A stretch of 52,939 bases of DNA from positions 1 to 52,939 of IMG/VR virus record IMGVR_UViG_3300028361_000037. One strand, written 5' to 3'. The translations under genes and the position numbers were made by a program. This DNA comes from a virus. The notes below the pieces were generated by a model. That model saw only the letters and a list, made by a program, of their open reading frames with translations, had not been told where the DNA came from and ran no database searches. Below, piece after piece: positions 1 through 8,760 of this stretch. Each line of letters starts with the position of its first letter. Position 1 is the first letter of the stretch.

Positions 1-809
1 TTATTAAAATTTTTAGAAGTGAAATAAGTCTTTAATAGTTTGTCTTCTGTATTTATTTTCATAAAAACAACCCCTTGATTATTTTCATTTATGTTTAATT
101 CTCTATTAAAAGTTTGGTTAGTTCTGATTAATTGAGCTAATTCAATTATTGGGTTATCATTAGCTTGTCTTATTATTTTAGTTAGATTATAATTATTATT
201 CAACTTATGACTAAATAAAACTGATTCACCACCATTTACTGGCGGTATTTGACCCCTATCACCGATAAATAAGACTACGATGGCATTCATTTTAGTTTCA
301 GTTTTTAAAATGGTGTACAACTCATTATCCAACATGGAGACTTCATCCACTAAAACAATATTATAAGATTCCACACCACTTTCACCGTAAGTAGGACTAA
401 AAATTTCTTTACCATCTTGAGTAATGACACGTTTTAGACCTAACAAAGAATGTAGTGTTATAAAATCCACATTTTCACTATCTTCGCTTATTTGAGATAA
501 CTCTTTCAATACACGAACAGCTTTGTTCGTTGGAGCTGTAATAGCTATCTTTAATTTTTTGTTTTTCCATAACATTTGTTCTATTATTTTAGAAACTAAA
601 AAGCTCTTACCAGTACCAGAGTAACCAGTTAATAAAGATTGTGAAAAAACACCTAAAGGTAGTTCTGTTATCTCATTGAAAATAAGTAGCTGTTCTTCAG
701 TTAACGTATCTATGTTAGGTTTTGTTATAATTTTCTTTTTCACAATATCTTCTTTTGTGACAAGTTCTGGTAATTTATAAAAGTTTTCTTCTAATGATAT
801 TTCGTTCAT
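1..809 (-). CDS. Dda/RecD-like SF1 DNA helicase (3' end cut by window)
   Basis: The gene starts with ATG at 809 and stays open to the window edge, so the C-terminus is missing. I translated it by hand. It shows Walker A (GYSGTGKS, about residues 63-70), a Walker B/DE-box motif (LVDEVSM) and helicase motif III (GDRGQIPPV), in the order typical of superfamily 1B helicases such as T4 Dda and bacterial RecD2. Such enzymes unwind DNA 5' to 3' using ATP, typically at replication origins or during recombination. The stop of the upstream nuclease gene (813) lies 3 nt before this start, so the two are probably co-translated. A 28-nt stretch covering motif III recurs antisense at 11440-11467. Confidence 0.88.
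   Translation of the reverse strand, partial: MNEISLEENFYKLPELVTKEDIVKKKIITKPNIDTLTEEQLLIFNEITELPLGVFSQSLLTGYSGTGKSFLVSKIIEQMLWKNKKLKIAITAPTNKAVRVLKELSQISEDSENVDFITLHSLLGLKRVITQDGKEIFSPTYGESGVESYNIVLVDEVSMLDNELYTILKTETKMNAIVVLFIGDRGQIPPVNGGESVLFSHKLNNNYNLTKIIRQANDNPIIELAQLIRTNQTFNRELNINENNQGVVFMKINTEDKLLKTYFTSKNFN
227..254 (-). repeat. 28-nt segment repeated inverted at 11440-11467
   Basis: The plus-strand bases 227-254 are the exact reverse complement of 11440-11467. Here the segment codes for the helicase motif III region (GQIPPVNGG). Identity stops sharply at both ends. Confidence 0.9.
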
Positions 810-812
810 ATG

Positions 813-1592
813 TTATCTGTTTTTAATAAGGTTATAGTGATGTAATTCAATTAATTGTTTTGCTTCTTTTTTCAAATACATAATAGGGATACGACTAAAT
901 TTTGAGGTTTCTTTTGTCCAATACCCAATTGTTATATCCCTACATTTTTTACCCGTTTCAAGCTCATACATGTAAGCATAAACACTTAATTGCAATGTGT
1001 ATATACTGTAGTGGCAAGCTTGCAAATGGTTGAAAGGTTTAAATAGTGTTTGATTTCCAAATTCGTTAAAAAAGTTAAATACTCTATTTGTTTTCCAGTC
1101 CCAAACTGAGAAAAATTCTTCATCTAAATCTATTATTAAATCGGCCATACCCGCTAGTTCATGTTCTTCGCTAAACATAATTCTTTCTGGCCACATGGCT
1201 ATACCTTCATCAATATTTAATTCACCTAAACTTTCAATTACTTTTTGTTCAAATAAACCATTTTCAGTATCATCTGGGAAATACCATTTATTAGCTAGTA
1301 AGTATCTTTCAACAACATCATGTACTTTCGTCCCATAGACGTTTGCATCATCATTTAATTTTTGCCAATATTCTAAAATTTGTGGTTGACTTAAACCGAT
1401 ATAACGTTCTTGCTTAGATGAATTCGATTGTTTTGCGATAGCCGAGGCTACTGATTCAGAATCAAAGTGTGGTTCGATAGATGATAGAGTGGTAGTAACT
1501 GATTTATATATTTTACCAGTAACTCTATGGTGGTACTTGTGTTCAATTGGTTCTAAATAACATGGACCTACCCATAATTTTGCTTTACTCAT
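813..1592 (-). CDS. PD-(D/E)XK nuclease, RecB/Cas4/lambda-Exo-like
   Basis: This 259-residue protein carries the motifs of the RecB-type PD-(D/E)XK nuclease family: His91 in GTKVHDVVE, Glu145, Asp151 in GMADLI, Asp165-x-Lys167 in VWDWKT, and a QxxxY motif (Gln201-Tyr205) in an amphipathic helix. Members cut single- or double-stranded DNA with Mg2+ in recombination and end processing. It lies directly upstream of the SF1 helicase, and a nuclease plus helicase pair suggests a phage DNA-end-processing function, though that is inferred. The start at 1592 follows an A-rich leader about 14 nt downstream of a TACTTTTG box. Confidence 0.85.
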   Translation of the reverse strand: MSKAKLWVGPCYLEPIEHKYHHRVTGKIYKSVTTTLSSIEPHFDSESVASAIAKQSNSSKQERYIGLSQPQILEYWQKLNDDANVYGTKVHDVVERYLLANKWYFPDDTENGLFEQKVIESLGELNIDEGIAMWPERIMFSEEHELAGMADLIIDLDEEFFSVWDWKTNRVFNFFNEFGNQTLFKPFNHLQACHYSIYTLQLSVYAYMYELETGKKCRDITIGYWTKETSKFSRIPIMYLKKEAKQLIELHHYNLIKNR

Positions 1593-1606
1593 TTTATCTT
1601 TTTTTA

Positions 1607-1614
1607 CAAAAGTA
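1607..1614 (-). promoter_or_regulatory. Candidate Bacteroidota -7 box (TACTTTTG)
   Basis: Read on the minus strand this is TACTTTTG, fitting TAnnTTTG, 14 nt upstream of the nuclease start. No convincing -33 TTG was seen at the right distance, so this is a partial match only. Confidence 0.4.
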
Positions 1615-1640
1615 CTATTTTTTAATCGCTATTAAAGCTT

Positions 1641-1648
1641 TATTTTTG
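1641..1648 (+). promoter_or_regulatory. Candidate Bacteroidota -7 box for the rightward gene (TATTTTTG)
   Basis: TATTTTTG fits TAnnTTTG and lies 30 nt upstream of the rightward ATG at 1679. It is one of the few places where transcription must run rightward. No clear -33 element is visible. Confidence 0.35.
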
Positions 1649-1678
1649 AAATAGACTATTTATTATCAAAATAAACTT

Positions 1679-2185
1679 ATGAAAGAAGAGATAAAAAAAT
1701 TGCTAAAAGAATTAGTTGCAACAAATGACAGAAAAGATGAATACGCTTATTGGGTTAACAATAAAGTAATTACCGAAAATAATCGAATAGATGTATCACA
1801 TTCAGAAGAACTGGATGAAGATTTGCAAGAAGTTTTAGGTGGTATAAACATATATGAAAGTATGTGTTTCCATAATGCGTTATCAATTTTAAAAACACTT
1901 ATCGTAAAAGCACCAGAACTTAAGGTAGAAGTCGTTCTTGGGATGATTGGAATAGGAAAAACGTATTGTGGTCATGCTTGGAATACTATCAACGGAGTTA
2001 ATTTTGACTTGACTGCTGAATATTTAGCTGCCGATGATTTTAAATATTATCCAGCTGCATATTTTAACCAACCAGCTTCATTTAGTAGACAAGGAGTTTT
2101 TACACCAACTGGAAATTGTGAGAACGAAACTTTTGACGTTAATGGAGATTGTAGTGTGTATGTTTATTTTATCGACAATCTTTAA
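1679..2185 (+). CDS. Unknown protein with papain/transglutaminase-like Cys-His-Asp pattern
   Basis: I do not recognise a named family. The 168-residue protein is soluble with no signal peptide. It shows Cys63 at the start of a predicted helix (CFHNAL), then His99 in GHAWN and Asp110 in NFDLT. That order and the following strand resemble the Cys-His-Asp triad of papain-fold and transglutaminase-like enzymes; this is an inference from pattern only. It is one of only two complete rightward genes here and converges with the primase gene, sharing 4 nt at the stops (2182-2185). Its orientation and own promoter-like box suggest a separately acquired accessory gene, possibly acting on the host. Confidence 0.7.
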   Translation: MKEEIKKLLKELVATNDRKDEYAYWVNNKVITENNRIDVSHSEELDEDLQEVLGGINIYESMCFHNALSILKTLIVKAPELKVEVVLGMIGIGKTYCGHAWNTINGVNFDLTAEYLAADDFKYYPAAYFNQPASFSRQGVFTPTGNCENETFDVNGDCSVYVYFIDNL

Positions 2186-3135
2186 TAATCTCCTTCATTT
2201 AATTTTTTACTGGTACGTAATAAATTAATAATACCTTTACTACCTTCTTTTTCATATATAAGGCTAGGGTCATATTCTTTTGGTGTTTCTATTATACGAA
2301 TTCTATGTCTTAAATTCCCAAAATTTAATTTCCAATATAATAATTTAGCGTCTAGATATGCATCACCATCTAGACAAATAACTATTAAACCATTTGACTT
2401 ATCATGTAAGAAAGATAATAGGTTTACTGATAGAACTTTACCTAAAAGAGGTATTGAATTTGGTATAATTATATGTTCCATAACACCCTCTACAATGTAG
2501 ATTGTTGCATCTAGATTTAATAACCCTTCGTTAAAAATATTTTCTTGTTTTTCCGCATCTGGGTTTAGGTATTTTAGGTTTGTTTTTTGTTTGTCAAACC
2601 ATCTAGCAATAAAATAATTTAATACCCCATCAGAATCGTATGACGGAATTATTATTCTATTAAAAAAATCACCCTTATAAGTATAACCAATGTCAAATTC
2701 ATCGATTATTTCATCAGTAATCCCTCTTTTTTTTAAATAACTTAAAGCTATGTCTGATTTAAAATCTTCTTTAGTGCAATCAGTTAATCTTTTATAACCA
2801 ATCGGTAATTTTAATATGGGTCTTTCTCTATAAACACCAACAAAGCTATCAGCATCTGGTTTAACAAGTAGATAGTCACGTATATTTTTAGGTGTAGCAT
2901 ATTTTTTTAATAGCTTCATTATTGAACCCTTCATGTTGTTTGTGTCACCACATACCCAACATTTAAAGACGTTACGATGATAATTGATTTCTAAGTTTCC
3001 CTTACCATCACCTTCGACCATACCTTTTTCATGAGAACATGCTGGACAATCAAATTGAATTTGTCCAGTTTCTTCGTTTAATTTTCTATTATCCCCTAGA
3101 AAACTCTCTAATACATTTACTATAAAAAAATCCAT
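2182..3135 (-). CDS. DNA primase (zinc-binding + Toprim), DnaG/gp61-type
   Basis: This 317-residue primase would make RNA primers for the replisome alongside the gp41-type helicase encoded at 32921-35806. An N-terminal zinc ribbon uses Cys30, Cys33, Cys59 and Cys62 (CPAC and CWVC). A Toprim catalytic core follows, with Glu216 in IVEGVME and Asp256/Asp258 in LDGDA. It is about the length of a compact phage primase and has no helicase domain, so it must act with the separate helicase. The start at 3135 lies exactly 5 nt after a TACCTTTG promoter box, implying a leaderless mRNA. It converges on the rightward gene at 1679-2185. Confidence 0.9.
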   Translation of the reverse strand: MDFFIVNVLESFLGDNRKLNEETGQIQFDCPACSHEKGMVEGDGKGNLEINYHRNVFKCWVCGDTNNMKGSIMKLLKKYATPKNIRDYLLVKPDADSFVGVYRERPILKLPIGYKRLTDCTKEDFKSDIALSYLKKRGITDEIIDEFDIGYTYKGDFFNRIIIPSYDSDGVLNYFIARWFDKQKTNLKYLNPDAEKQENIFNEGLLNLDATIYIVEGVMEHIIIPNSIPLLGKVLSVNLLSFLHDKSNGLIVICLDGDAYLDAKLLYWKLNFGNLRHRIRIIETPKEYDPSLIYEKEGSKGIINLLRTSKKLNEGDY

Positions 3136-3139
3136 ACCG

Positions 3140-3147
3140 CAAAGGTA
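3140..3147 (-). promoter_or_regulatory. Bacteroidota -7 box TACCTTTG placed for a leaderless primase mRNA
   Basis: The minus strand reads TACCTTTGCGGT and then the ATG of the primase gene. The A of ATG is 5 nt after the box, where Bacteroidota transcription normally begins. No -33 TTG is visible, so promoter strength is uncertain. The same geometry recurs at 41672-41679. Confidence 0.5.
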
Positions 3148-3153
3148 CTGATT

Positions 3154-3807
3154 TTAATTGATTAAATTTAATTTTCTCATGTTAAAAAAAGCCAACCCAA
3201 CAGCATAACTATCTGTCATGTCAAAGTTTTCTTTCTTAAGTTTATTGTATTTATCATAAAACCACATTATTTGTGGTTCTAAATCACACACTTTTTCGAA
3301 AATAACATATTTTTTATCTACATTAAATGGGTAACCACCAAATAACACAGGGGTGTTTTTAGCTATTTGTTTTTCAGTTAGAGGTGTTCCATCCTTTTTA
3401 GCGATTCTAACCCCCATAAGTTCTGGAAATGCGTATTTACGTGCATCGTAAGAAGAAATGAAATCTGGTACTACCCCTAAAACATCATAAATTGATTTTG
3501 AGATGATTCCATTAAATTTTAATAAGGTAGCAACCGTATAAATATTATTTGATTGTAATAAAGGTTCTTCGATTATTACTCTAGTTATACCGAAATCTTT
3601 ATAATTTAATAAAAATTCTTTTTCAAATAATTCAACTTTTAAAAATAACTCTTCTAGTTTTGTTTTTGGTTTCGGTTTTACTTTAGGTGATACATGGTGT
3701 AATAGTTTAATTACCCCTTTACTACCTAAGTCTTCAAAAATAGAAATACCTATTGTTGTTGATGATACATCTAATGCTAGGATATACTCTTTTTTATTTG
3801 GTTCCAT
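3154..3807 (-). CDS. RuvC-like Holliday-junction resolvase (RNase H fold)
   Basis: The 217-residue protein begins with an RNase H-fold strand, ALDVSSTTIG, with Asp13. It continues with VIIEEPL (Glu80/Glu81) and ends with an acidic helix, MTDSYAVGLAF (Asp196 or Asp199). This D-E-D order matches RuvC-type nucleases, which resolve branched DNA. In T4-like phages branched concatemers are cleaned before packaging by gp49 endonuclease VII; a RuvC-like enzyme could fill that role here. It sits 18 nt upstream of the primase gene, in the same direction. The resolvase activity is inferred from motifs; another RNase H-fold nuclease is possible. Confidence 0.75.
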   Translation of the reverse strand: MEPNKKEYILALDVSSTTIGISIFEDLGSKGVIKLLHHVSPKVKPKPKTKLEELFLKVELFEKEFLLNYKDFGITRVIIEEPLLQSNNIYTVATLLKFNGIISKSIYDVLGVVPDFISSYDARKYAFPELMGVRIAKKDGTPLTEKQIAKNTPVLFGGYPFNVDKKYVIFEKVCDLEPQIMWFYDKYNKLKKENFDMTDSYAVGLAFFNMRKLNLIN

Positions 3808-3858
3808 TTGTGTTGTAAATTTTTATTAATGTTAACATTTTATTTTAAAAAATAAAGA

Positions 3859-5052
3859 TTAAACTACAATTTTAACACCAATCGCTAAAAATTCGTTTAT
3901 GTTTTTAATAACATGTCTGTCGGGTTTAGCAATCGCAATTAAGTTATCTAACTCATCATATAACCCAACCTCACTAATTCTAGGTGTGTCACCTAAATTG
4001 AATGTTCTATTGTTTGATAATCCAAATTCACCTCTATCTGCAATACATATAATGTTTTGGTTAATATTAGTTGATACACTATTAAATTCAATTGTGGTTC
4101 CATTTGCGGTTGAAATATCAAAATGGTTAACAATTACTTGGTTGGTAATAACAACGAAGCCTTTATCTAAGTAAACTACACCCACCGATTCATCCACAAC
4201 AACACCCAAATTTGGTAATGATTGGAAATTATAACTTTTTTTATTATTTTGTGAGAACGGTTTCGTATTACCATATCCAGTCGCCCAACTCATATCAGCA
4301 TTGCCACTAGGTTTTTTTATTGCATCACAAAATAACATTGCTACGTTATCTCCTTGATTTTTAGTTTGTGGTGATGTATCAGCGATTAACGCATCCATCT
4401 TGTTTGGTGTGTTTACCCCAGATTGGAAAGTAGAATAAATCGTATATGTTCCAGCTGATGTTGGTATATCTATCTTCACAGTTTTACCATCAATACATTC
4501 ACCATATTCTGAGTTATTAATTCCAATAACTAAAATTTTAGAAACACCTAAACCACTCAAAGCGGTGTCACCAAAACCACCTTGTCTATTTAATCTTGTT
4601 GTATAGTTAAAATCTTCTGTAGCATTCAAAGGTAAACCGAAAGTATAGTATAAATTAACAAGACTATCTGTCGTAGAAGACCTATCGATTACGTCTTGTC
4701 TTAATAGTCCAGAACCAATAATATTTACACCATTTGAAACCACTTCCGATGAAACGTCAATACTATTATTTGAAATTGGTTTCATAGAAATACCATTAGA
4801 GTTTAAGATTAACTTTGATTTAATGTTAATAGTTTGTGTTGTACTATTACTTATTGTTGAGTTTGTCCCTATGTTTCCAGCGGAACTAGGTATATCACCA
4901 CTAGTAAGTACTTCTGGTATGTTGTAATTTGCGTCAGAATCACCCAAGACGAATGAATTTATTTTTCCCGTACCAGACATCATTCTACTTCTACCTAAAG
5001 GTGTTAGTTTAGCTGTTAAGGTAATATTTGGTGTTAAGCTATTGTATCCCAT
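3859..5052 (-). CDS. Tail/fibre structural protein, paralogue of the 7081-7248 + 5112-7100 pair
   Basis: I do not recognise a named family. The 397-residue protein begins with a domain containing KLTPLGRSRMM and SFVLGDSDANYN, and ends with a segment containing ISEVGLYDELDN. Both ends match the neighbouring locus: the N-terminal domain matches the small ORF at 7081-7248 and the C-terminal ISEVG-YD segment matches the end of the 662-residue protein. The middle is rich in Asn, Ser, Thr and Gly with short strands, as in fibre-like virion proteins. It is the last gene of a long leftward structural block. Receptor binding or tail decoration is plausible but not shown. Confidence 0.6.
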   Translation of the reverse strand: MGYNSLTPNITLTAKLTPLGRSRMMSGTGKINSFVLGDSDANYNIPEVLTSGDIPSSAGNIGTNSTISNSTTQTINIKSKLILNSNGISMKPISNNSIDVSSEVVSNGVNIIGSGLLRQDVIDRSSTTDSLVNLYYTFGLPLNATEDFNYTTRLNRQGGFGDTALSGLGVSKILVIGINNSEYGECIDGKTVKIDIPTSAGTYTIYSTFQSGVNTPNKMDALIADTSPQTKNQGDNVAMLFCDAIKKPSGNADMSWATGYGNTKPFSQNNKKSYNFQSLPNLGVVVDESVGVVYLDKGFVVITNQVIVNHFDISTANGTTIEFNSVSTNINQNIICIADRGEFGLSNNRTFNLGDTPRISEVGLYDELDNLIAIAKPDRHVIKNINEFLAIGVKIVV

Positions 5053-5111
5053 ATTAAAAATCTATTATTATTATATAAATATATTGTATTTACCGTTTTG
5101 GTTAATTATTG

Positions 5112-7100
5112 TTAAAAGTCCATACTAATTTCAAGCATTATTGTGTTGTTACCAATTAACGAAACTGGGTTTGATAGTTTACCAATACAAACAAGTGTAT
5201 TAGTAGAATCATAAACCCCTACTTCCGATATTTTAATATTCGGTGGGTTTGTCAAAGGGTTTTTACTCCTAGTTGGATTACTAGTTGTATTGAATTCACT
5301 TCCATTTACTCGTATATCAAAAATCGTTTTATAGATTGTGGCCCCAATATGTGTTGTTAAATTCCCGTAAAAGAATTTTTCATCACCAAATTGTAAATAA
5401 TCTGGTTCTGTGTTTGGTGGTAAGTTTAGTTTTTCAATAATACTAAATGGAATGGCTGTATCATTCTTGGTAGAATCTAAAACAAATCCAGTAATTAACG
5501 GGTTTTGATTCTCTAATAATATAGGGTCAATAAATTCTCCAGCCCCAACAGTTATTGCATTAGAAGTGAAATCAACTTCACTCCATTGCGTAGGGTCTGG
5601 TCTATCATTAGCATTTTGAACAATTTGATAAATAAATTTGAATTTATTTGCATAGAAACCTAAACCGTCTGATGATGTTTCTTTTTTACGCATATATGGT
5701 AACAAATCAATTTCACTAATTTTAAATGAAACGTTCTTACTTGATGCGGTGTTGTTAGTTACTTTAGTGTATTTTTGACAAGGCATTGCTGTCAATAAAC
5801 CAGAATTATCTGAATTTTCTAAAATATATGTCATATACATTGTTTGAGTACTGCCAAGAACACCAGTATTTATCCCAGTTGATGGAGATTCTAAATTTGC
5901 ACTCAATTCTGGTAATGTCCAATTTCTATTTGATTTATATGAATTGGCCATAACGATTTCATCATCATGAATTACACAAGTTTTAAGTTGTGGGTAAATT
6001 CGACCAATAACCAAAGGTGTAGCCGATGTTGGAATAAGTGATGGTTTTTCTATTAAATCGATGTACTCAATATCAGAATTAGGTATCAATTTAGTTGGAC
6101 CAGTAGCAACGAAGGTCATTCCCATCGTAGTACCTGTGCTTCCAATAGCTCTGTGGTACATTAGGGTTGGCATATATAAACTCAAATATTTACCGTTTGG
6201 TACGTCAGTATAGAAAAATTCACCATATAAATTAGAAATCGAATTATTAGTATAATGTATTATAGAAATCGATTTATTTGTATTATCTAAATAACTACTA
6301 GTGGTTAAATCACAATTAGTAGGTGTTGAAGAATCTTCTGTAGAACTAGCGAAATATTCCAAATACGGTCTTTTAGTCCCTAAGTATTTATAAGAACCAA
6401 ACTTAGTGAAATCTTCAAATAAATTTGTTGACGTTAAACCCGTAACACCAGCTAAGTTTTCACTCCATACATTATTCATATTCCAAACTGGAATATCGCT
6501 ACAATTAATATTGATATTTGAATTAAAAGACAATGTTCCAGAATCCCATTGTGCTGTTGTTGTTTCACTATTTGATACTTCATGGACTTCACCACCTTTA
6601 TAGAAAACCAATACTGACTCTGCTGTATCGTTCTCCATATTTGGTAGGTTTCTATCAAGCCCAATTGTTAACTCTCCACCACTAGTTGATGTTGATTGTA
6701 CTTTAAACCAAAGATTTGGTAAAGCTCTTAAGTTTTCTAATGTGTTAACATTACCTGTTGTTTCGTTACCCAATTTTAATAGCAATAAATCACCAGTGTT
6801 AATTGTGTTTCCAGCCGTTACTGGAAATACAATATTCATAGTTCCATCGATGGTCGAATTATTTACTATAATTGAATCTTGGTAATAATCAATTACCGTT
6901 AAAGTGCTAACATCTAAATCACCAACTCGAATAAAGAACCCTCTTTCCTTTGCTTGGTTGTTTACCACCGCTTTAACTACACTCATCACTGAACTATTAA
7001 TTTCTTGAAACGGTACGGATGTACCTCTAGTTATAAATGATTTGATGTTCGGTTGTCTATCAAAAGGTTTTAACACCATACTAGAACCTAACATTCCCAT
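5112..7100 (-). CDS. Large tail/fibre structural protein, possibly the main part of a frameshifted gene
   Basis: The 662-residue product has no recognisable enzyme motif. It is rich in Asn, Ser, Thr and Gly, and its C-terminal segment (KISEVGVYDSTN) is homologous to the end of the 397-residue protein at 3859-5052. It lacks the N-terminal domain that the paralogue has; that domain is encoded just upstream in another frame (7081-7248), overlapping by 20 nt. An in-frame TAG precedes the ATG at 7100 directly, so this ORF cannot extend upstream. Either a +1 frameshift makes a joined protein or two coupled proteins are made. Alternative explanation: a one-base assembly error at the GGG at 7096-7098. 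Confidence 0.6.
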   Translation of the reverse strand: MGMLGSSMVLKPFDRQPNIKSFITRGTSVPFQEINSSVMSVVKAVVNNQAKERGFFIRVGDLDVSTLTVIDYYQDSIIVNNSTIDGTMNIVFPVTAGNTINTGDLLLLKLGNETTGNVNTLENLRALPNLWFKVQSTSTSGGELTIGLDRNLPNMENDTAESVLVFYKGGEVHEVSNSETTTAQWDSGTLSFNSNININCSDIPVWNMNNVWSENLAGVTGLTSTNLFEDFTKFGSYKYLGTKRPYLEYFASSTEDSSTPTNCDLTTSSYLDNTNKSISIIHYTNNSISNLYGEFFYTDVPNGKYLSLYMPTLMYHRAIGSTGTTMGMTFVATGPTKLIPNSDIEYIDLIEKPSLIPTSATPLVIGRIYPQLKTCVIHDDEIVMANSYKSNRNWTLPELSANLESPSTGINTGVLGSTQTMYMTYILENSDNSGLLTAMPCQKYTKVTNNTASSKNVSFKISEIDLLPYMRKKETSSDGLGFYANKFKFIYQIVQNANDRPDPTQWSEVDFTSNAITVGAGEFIDPILLENQNPLITGFVLDSTKNDTAIPFSIIEKLNLPPNTEPDYLQFGDEKFFYGNLTTHIGATIYKTIFDIRVNGSEFNTTSNPTRSKNPLTNPPNIKISEVGVYDSTNTLVCIGKLSNPVSLIGNNTIMLEISMDF

Positions 7101-7248
7101 CTATAATCGATTCTCTACTGTAGTTAATTTCAGAATCACCAATAACCCAAGATTTAAAATTTAAATTTCCTAAAGCTAATTTTTCACGACCCTTTTCTGT
7201 TAGTTTTATACTAACGAACGGTGATGTTGATTTAATAATATATGACAT
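7081..7248 (-). CDS. 55-residue ORF encoding the missing N-terminal domain of the 5112-7100 protein
   Basis: Hand translation from ATG at 7248 to TAG at 7081 gives a product containing KLTEKGREKLALGNLNF and SWVIGDSEINYS. This aligns with the N-terminus of the 397-residue protein (KLTPLGRSRMM and SFVLGDSDANYN). The ORF overlaps the following ORF by 20 nt in the +1 frame. Slippage of the GGG codon at 7098-7096 to GGA would fuse the two. Whether it acts alone or as part of a fusion cannot be told from sequence. Confidence 0.65.
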   Translation of the reverse strand: MSYIIKSTSPFVSIKLTEKGREKLALGNLNFKSWVIGDSEINYSRESIIDGNVRF

Positions 7249-7286
7249 AATTTTGTTTGTTTTAATTTATTTTTATAAGACCTTTT

Positions 7287-7313
7287 GGTTATCATGGTTA
7301 TCATGGTTATCAT
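7287..7313. repeat. Three tandem 9-bp repeats (GGTTATCAT)
   Basis: Three perfect copies of GGTTATCAT lie in the 93-nt gap between the 472-residue gene and the small ORF at 7081-7248. They sit 39-65 nt upstream of its start. Role unknown; iterated 9-mers could bind a protein or vary in copy number. Confidence 0.85.
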
Positions 7314-7341
7314 AGTCATAAATATTCAATAGTAAATAATT

Positions 7342-8760
7342 TTAATATGAATTTATCGAATTAGTGGCAATAACTATTGAAATAATCTCACTCACGATTG
7401 AATCGTCAATTATTTCACCACAAATCGTTTCATATCTTTTATTGTTAATTACTCTATAATATAACTTGGTACCAAATTGCCCTTGAAGGTCAAAAACATG
7501 ACTATAATAATTTGAACCGATAACATACTCAGTTTCCCCACTATAATGTATGTTAGAAAATTCTTTGTCTAACGCTACTTCAAGTATAAAAAAACCATTA
7601 ATTTTTGATGGTGCTTTATCTATTTTCCACGTTATTTCTGGTGTCCTAGTAGACAAACCCATTGACACGCCAGTATTAGGGTAATAAATCATCGTAACTA
7701 TATCACCAAAAAGTAAATCCCCATTAAAAATTAGTCTATTTGGGTTTGTTATTGATTTATAGTAATCTAAGTTTTCAGCTAGCGTAACACCATTCAAAAT
7801 CACCATTACGCTACCGTTTGAATTAATTGATGTATATATTTCATATTTTTCACTAGTAGTGTTGAAATATACTAACTCAAATCCTTGATTATCCGTAATA
7901 CCACTCAATATTGGTGACTCAATAACTATGGAATCACTAACTAGTTTAATTCCACCTACTGATGAATAGACAATTGAGATAATATCATCTGGGTATGTTG
8001 GTTCATTCAGTGTAATCAAGTTGTCGCTATAGCTATAATCATAACCTAAAGATAAAACCAACCCATTTAATGTAACTATAAATTGACTACTAAGACCAGT
8101 TTGACTTAAAAATTGTGTTTGACCATCCGTTGGGATGAAAACTTGTTGGGTTAATCCACCAATTTGCGGTGAATCACTATTATTTTGCGTAAATAGTGGT
8201 ATTTGAGCTTGATTTATTGCCGCAAAATAGTAATCGTATTCGCTGTTATAAATTCCGTACTCTTTTCCATGTATATAGCTTCTTGTATCAACAGTTTTAC
8301 CTATTTTTTTCAGAAAATCAGTGTGATTTTCAAAACGATAATAACCTTTTATTAGATATTCTCCATCGATACCTAATTTATCAATGGGGATATCATCGGA
8401 TAGTGTATTTAGCGAGGTAAAAGAGTCTTGTTCAAACTCAATTGATTTATAAACTGGTGTTGCAGAAAATTCATTTAATAAATCTGAATACTTGTAGACC
8501 TCATACCTAAACTTAGCGTTTGTATCAATAATACTATCGAAATTGTTTGTTATATTAAAATTAATGGAGATTGTAGTTAAAGTAGGGTTTAATATGTGAA
8601 TACCACCCGTAACACTACCACCACAATTAATTTTAATTGCGTTGTCCATATTATAGATAGGTGTTTCGAATATATACATATCCGAACTCATATTTACGTT
8701 TGATGTAGTTCTATTTGTATAAATACCACTATTGGTATATATTGGTTCTTGATATCTCAT
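7342..8760 (-). CDS. Tail/fibre protein with two repeated beta domains
   Basis: The 472-residue protein contains two copies of a beta-rich phage fibre-type module. The first has FIPTDGQTQFL, then VTLNGLVLSLGYDYS and ITLNEP with DDIISIVYS. The second, more diverged, has MVILNGVTL with DYYKS and GDIVTMIYYPN. The motif order (LNG, DYS, I-Y-S) is common in tail-fibre and neck-type proteins. A C-terminal part contains ITWKIDKAPSKINGFFILEVALD. Start and stop codons overlap the next upstream gene by 1 nt at 8760, indicating translational coupling. Exact position in the particle is unknown. Confidence 0.6.
   Translation of the reverse strand: MRYQEPIYTNSGIYTNRTTSNVNMSSDMYIFETPIYNMDNAIKINCGGSVTGGIHILNPTLTTISINFNITNNFDSIIDTNAKFRYEVYKYSDLLNEFSATPVYKSIEFEQDSFTSLNTLSDDIPIDKLGIDGEYLIKGYYRFENHTDFLKKIGKTVDTRSYIHGKEYGIYNSEYDYYFAAINQAQIPLFTQNNSDSPQIGGLTQQVFIPTDGQTQFLSQTGLSSQFIVTLNGLVLSLGYDYSYSDNLITLNEPTYPDDIISIVYSSVGGIKLVSDSIVIESPILSGITDNQGFELVYFNTTSEKYEIYTSINSNGSVMVILNGVTLAENLDYYKSITNPNRLIFNGDLLFGDIVTMIYYPNTGVSMGLSTRTPEITWKIDKAPSKINGFFILEVALDKEFSNIHYSGETEYVIGSNYYSHVFDLQGQFGTKLYYRVINNKRYETICGEIIDDSIVSEIISIVIATNSINSY

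Noticed and set aside
7255-7313. Short ORF starting MITMITMIT across the 9-bp repeats.
   Set aside because: It is about 35 codons, ends in low-quality sequence overlapping the next gene, and is best explained as a by-product of the repeat.
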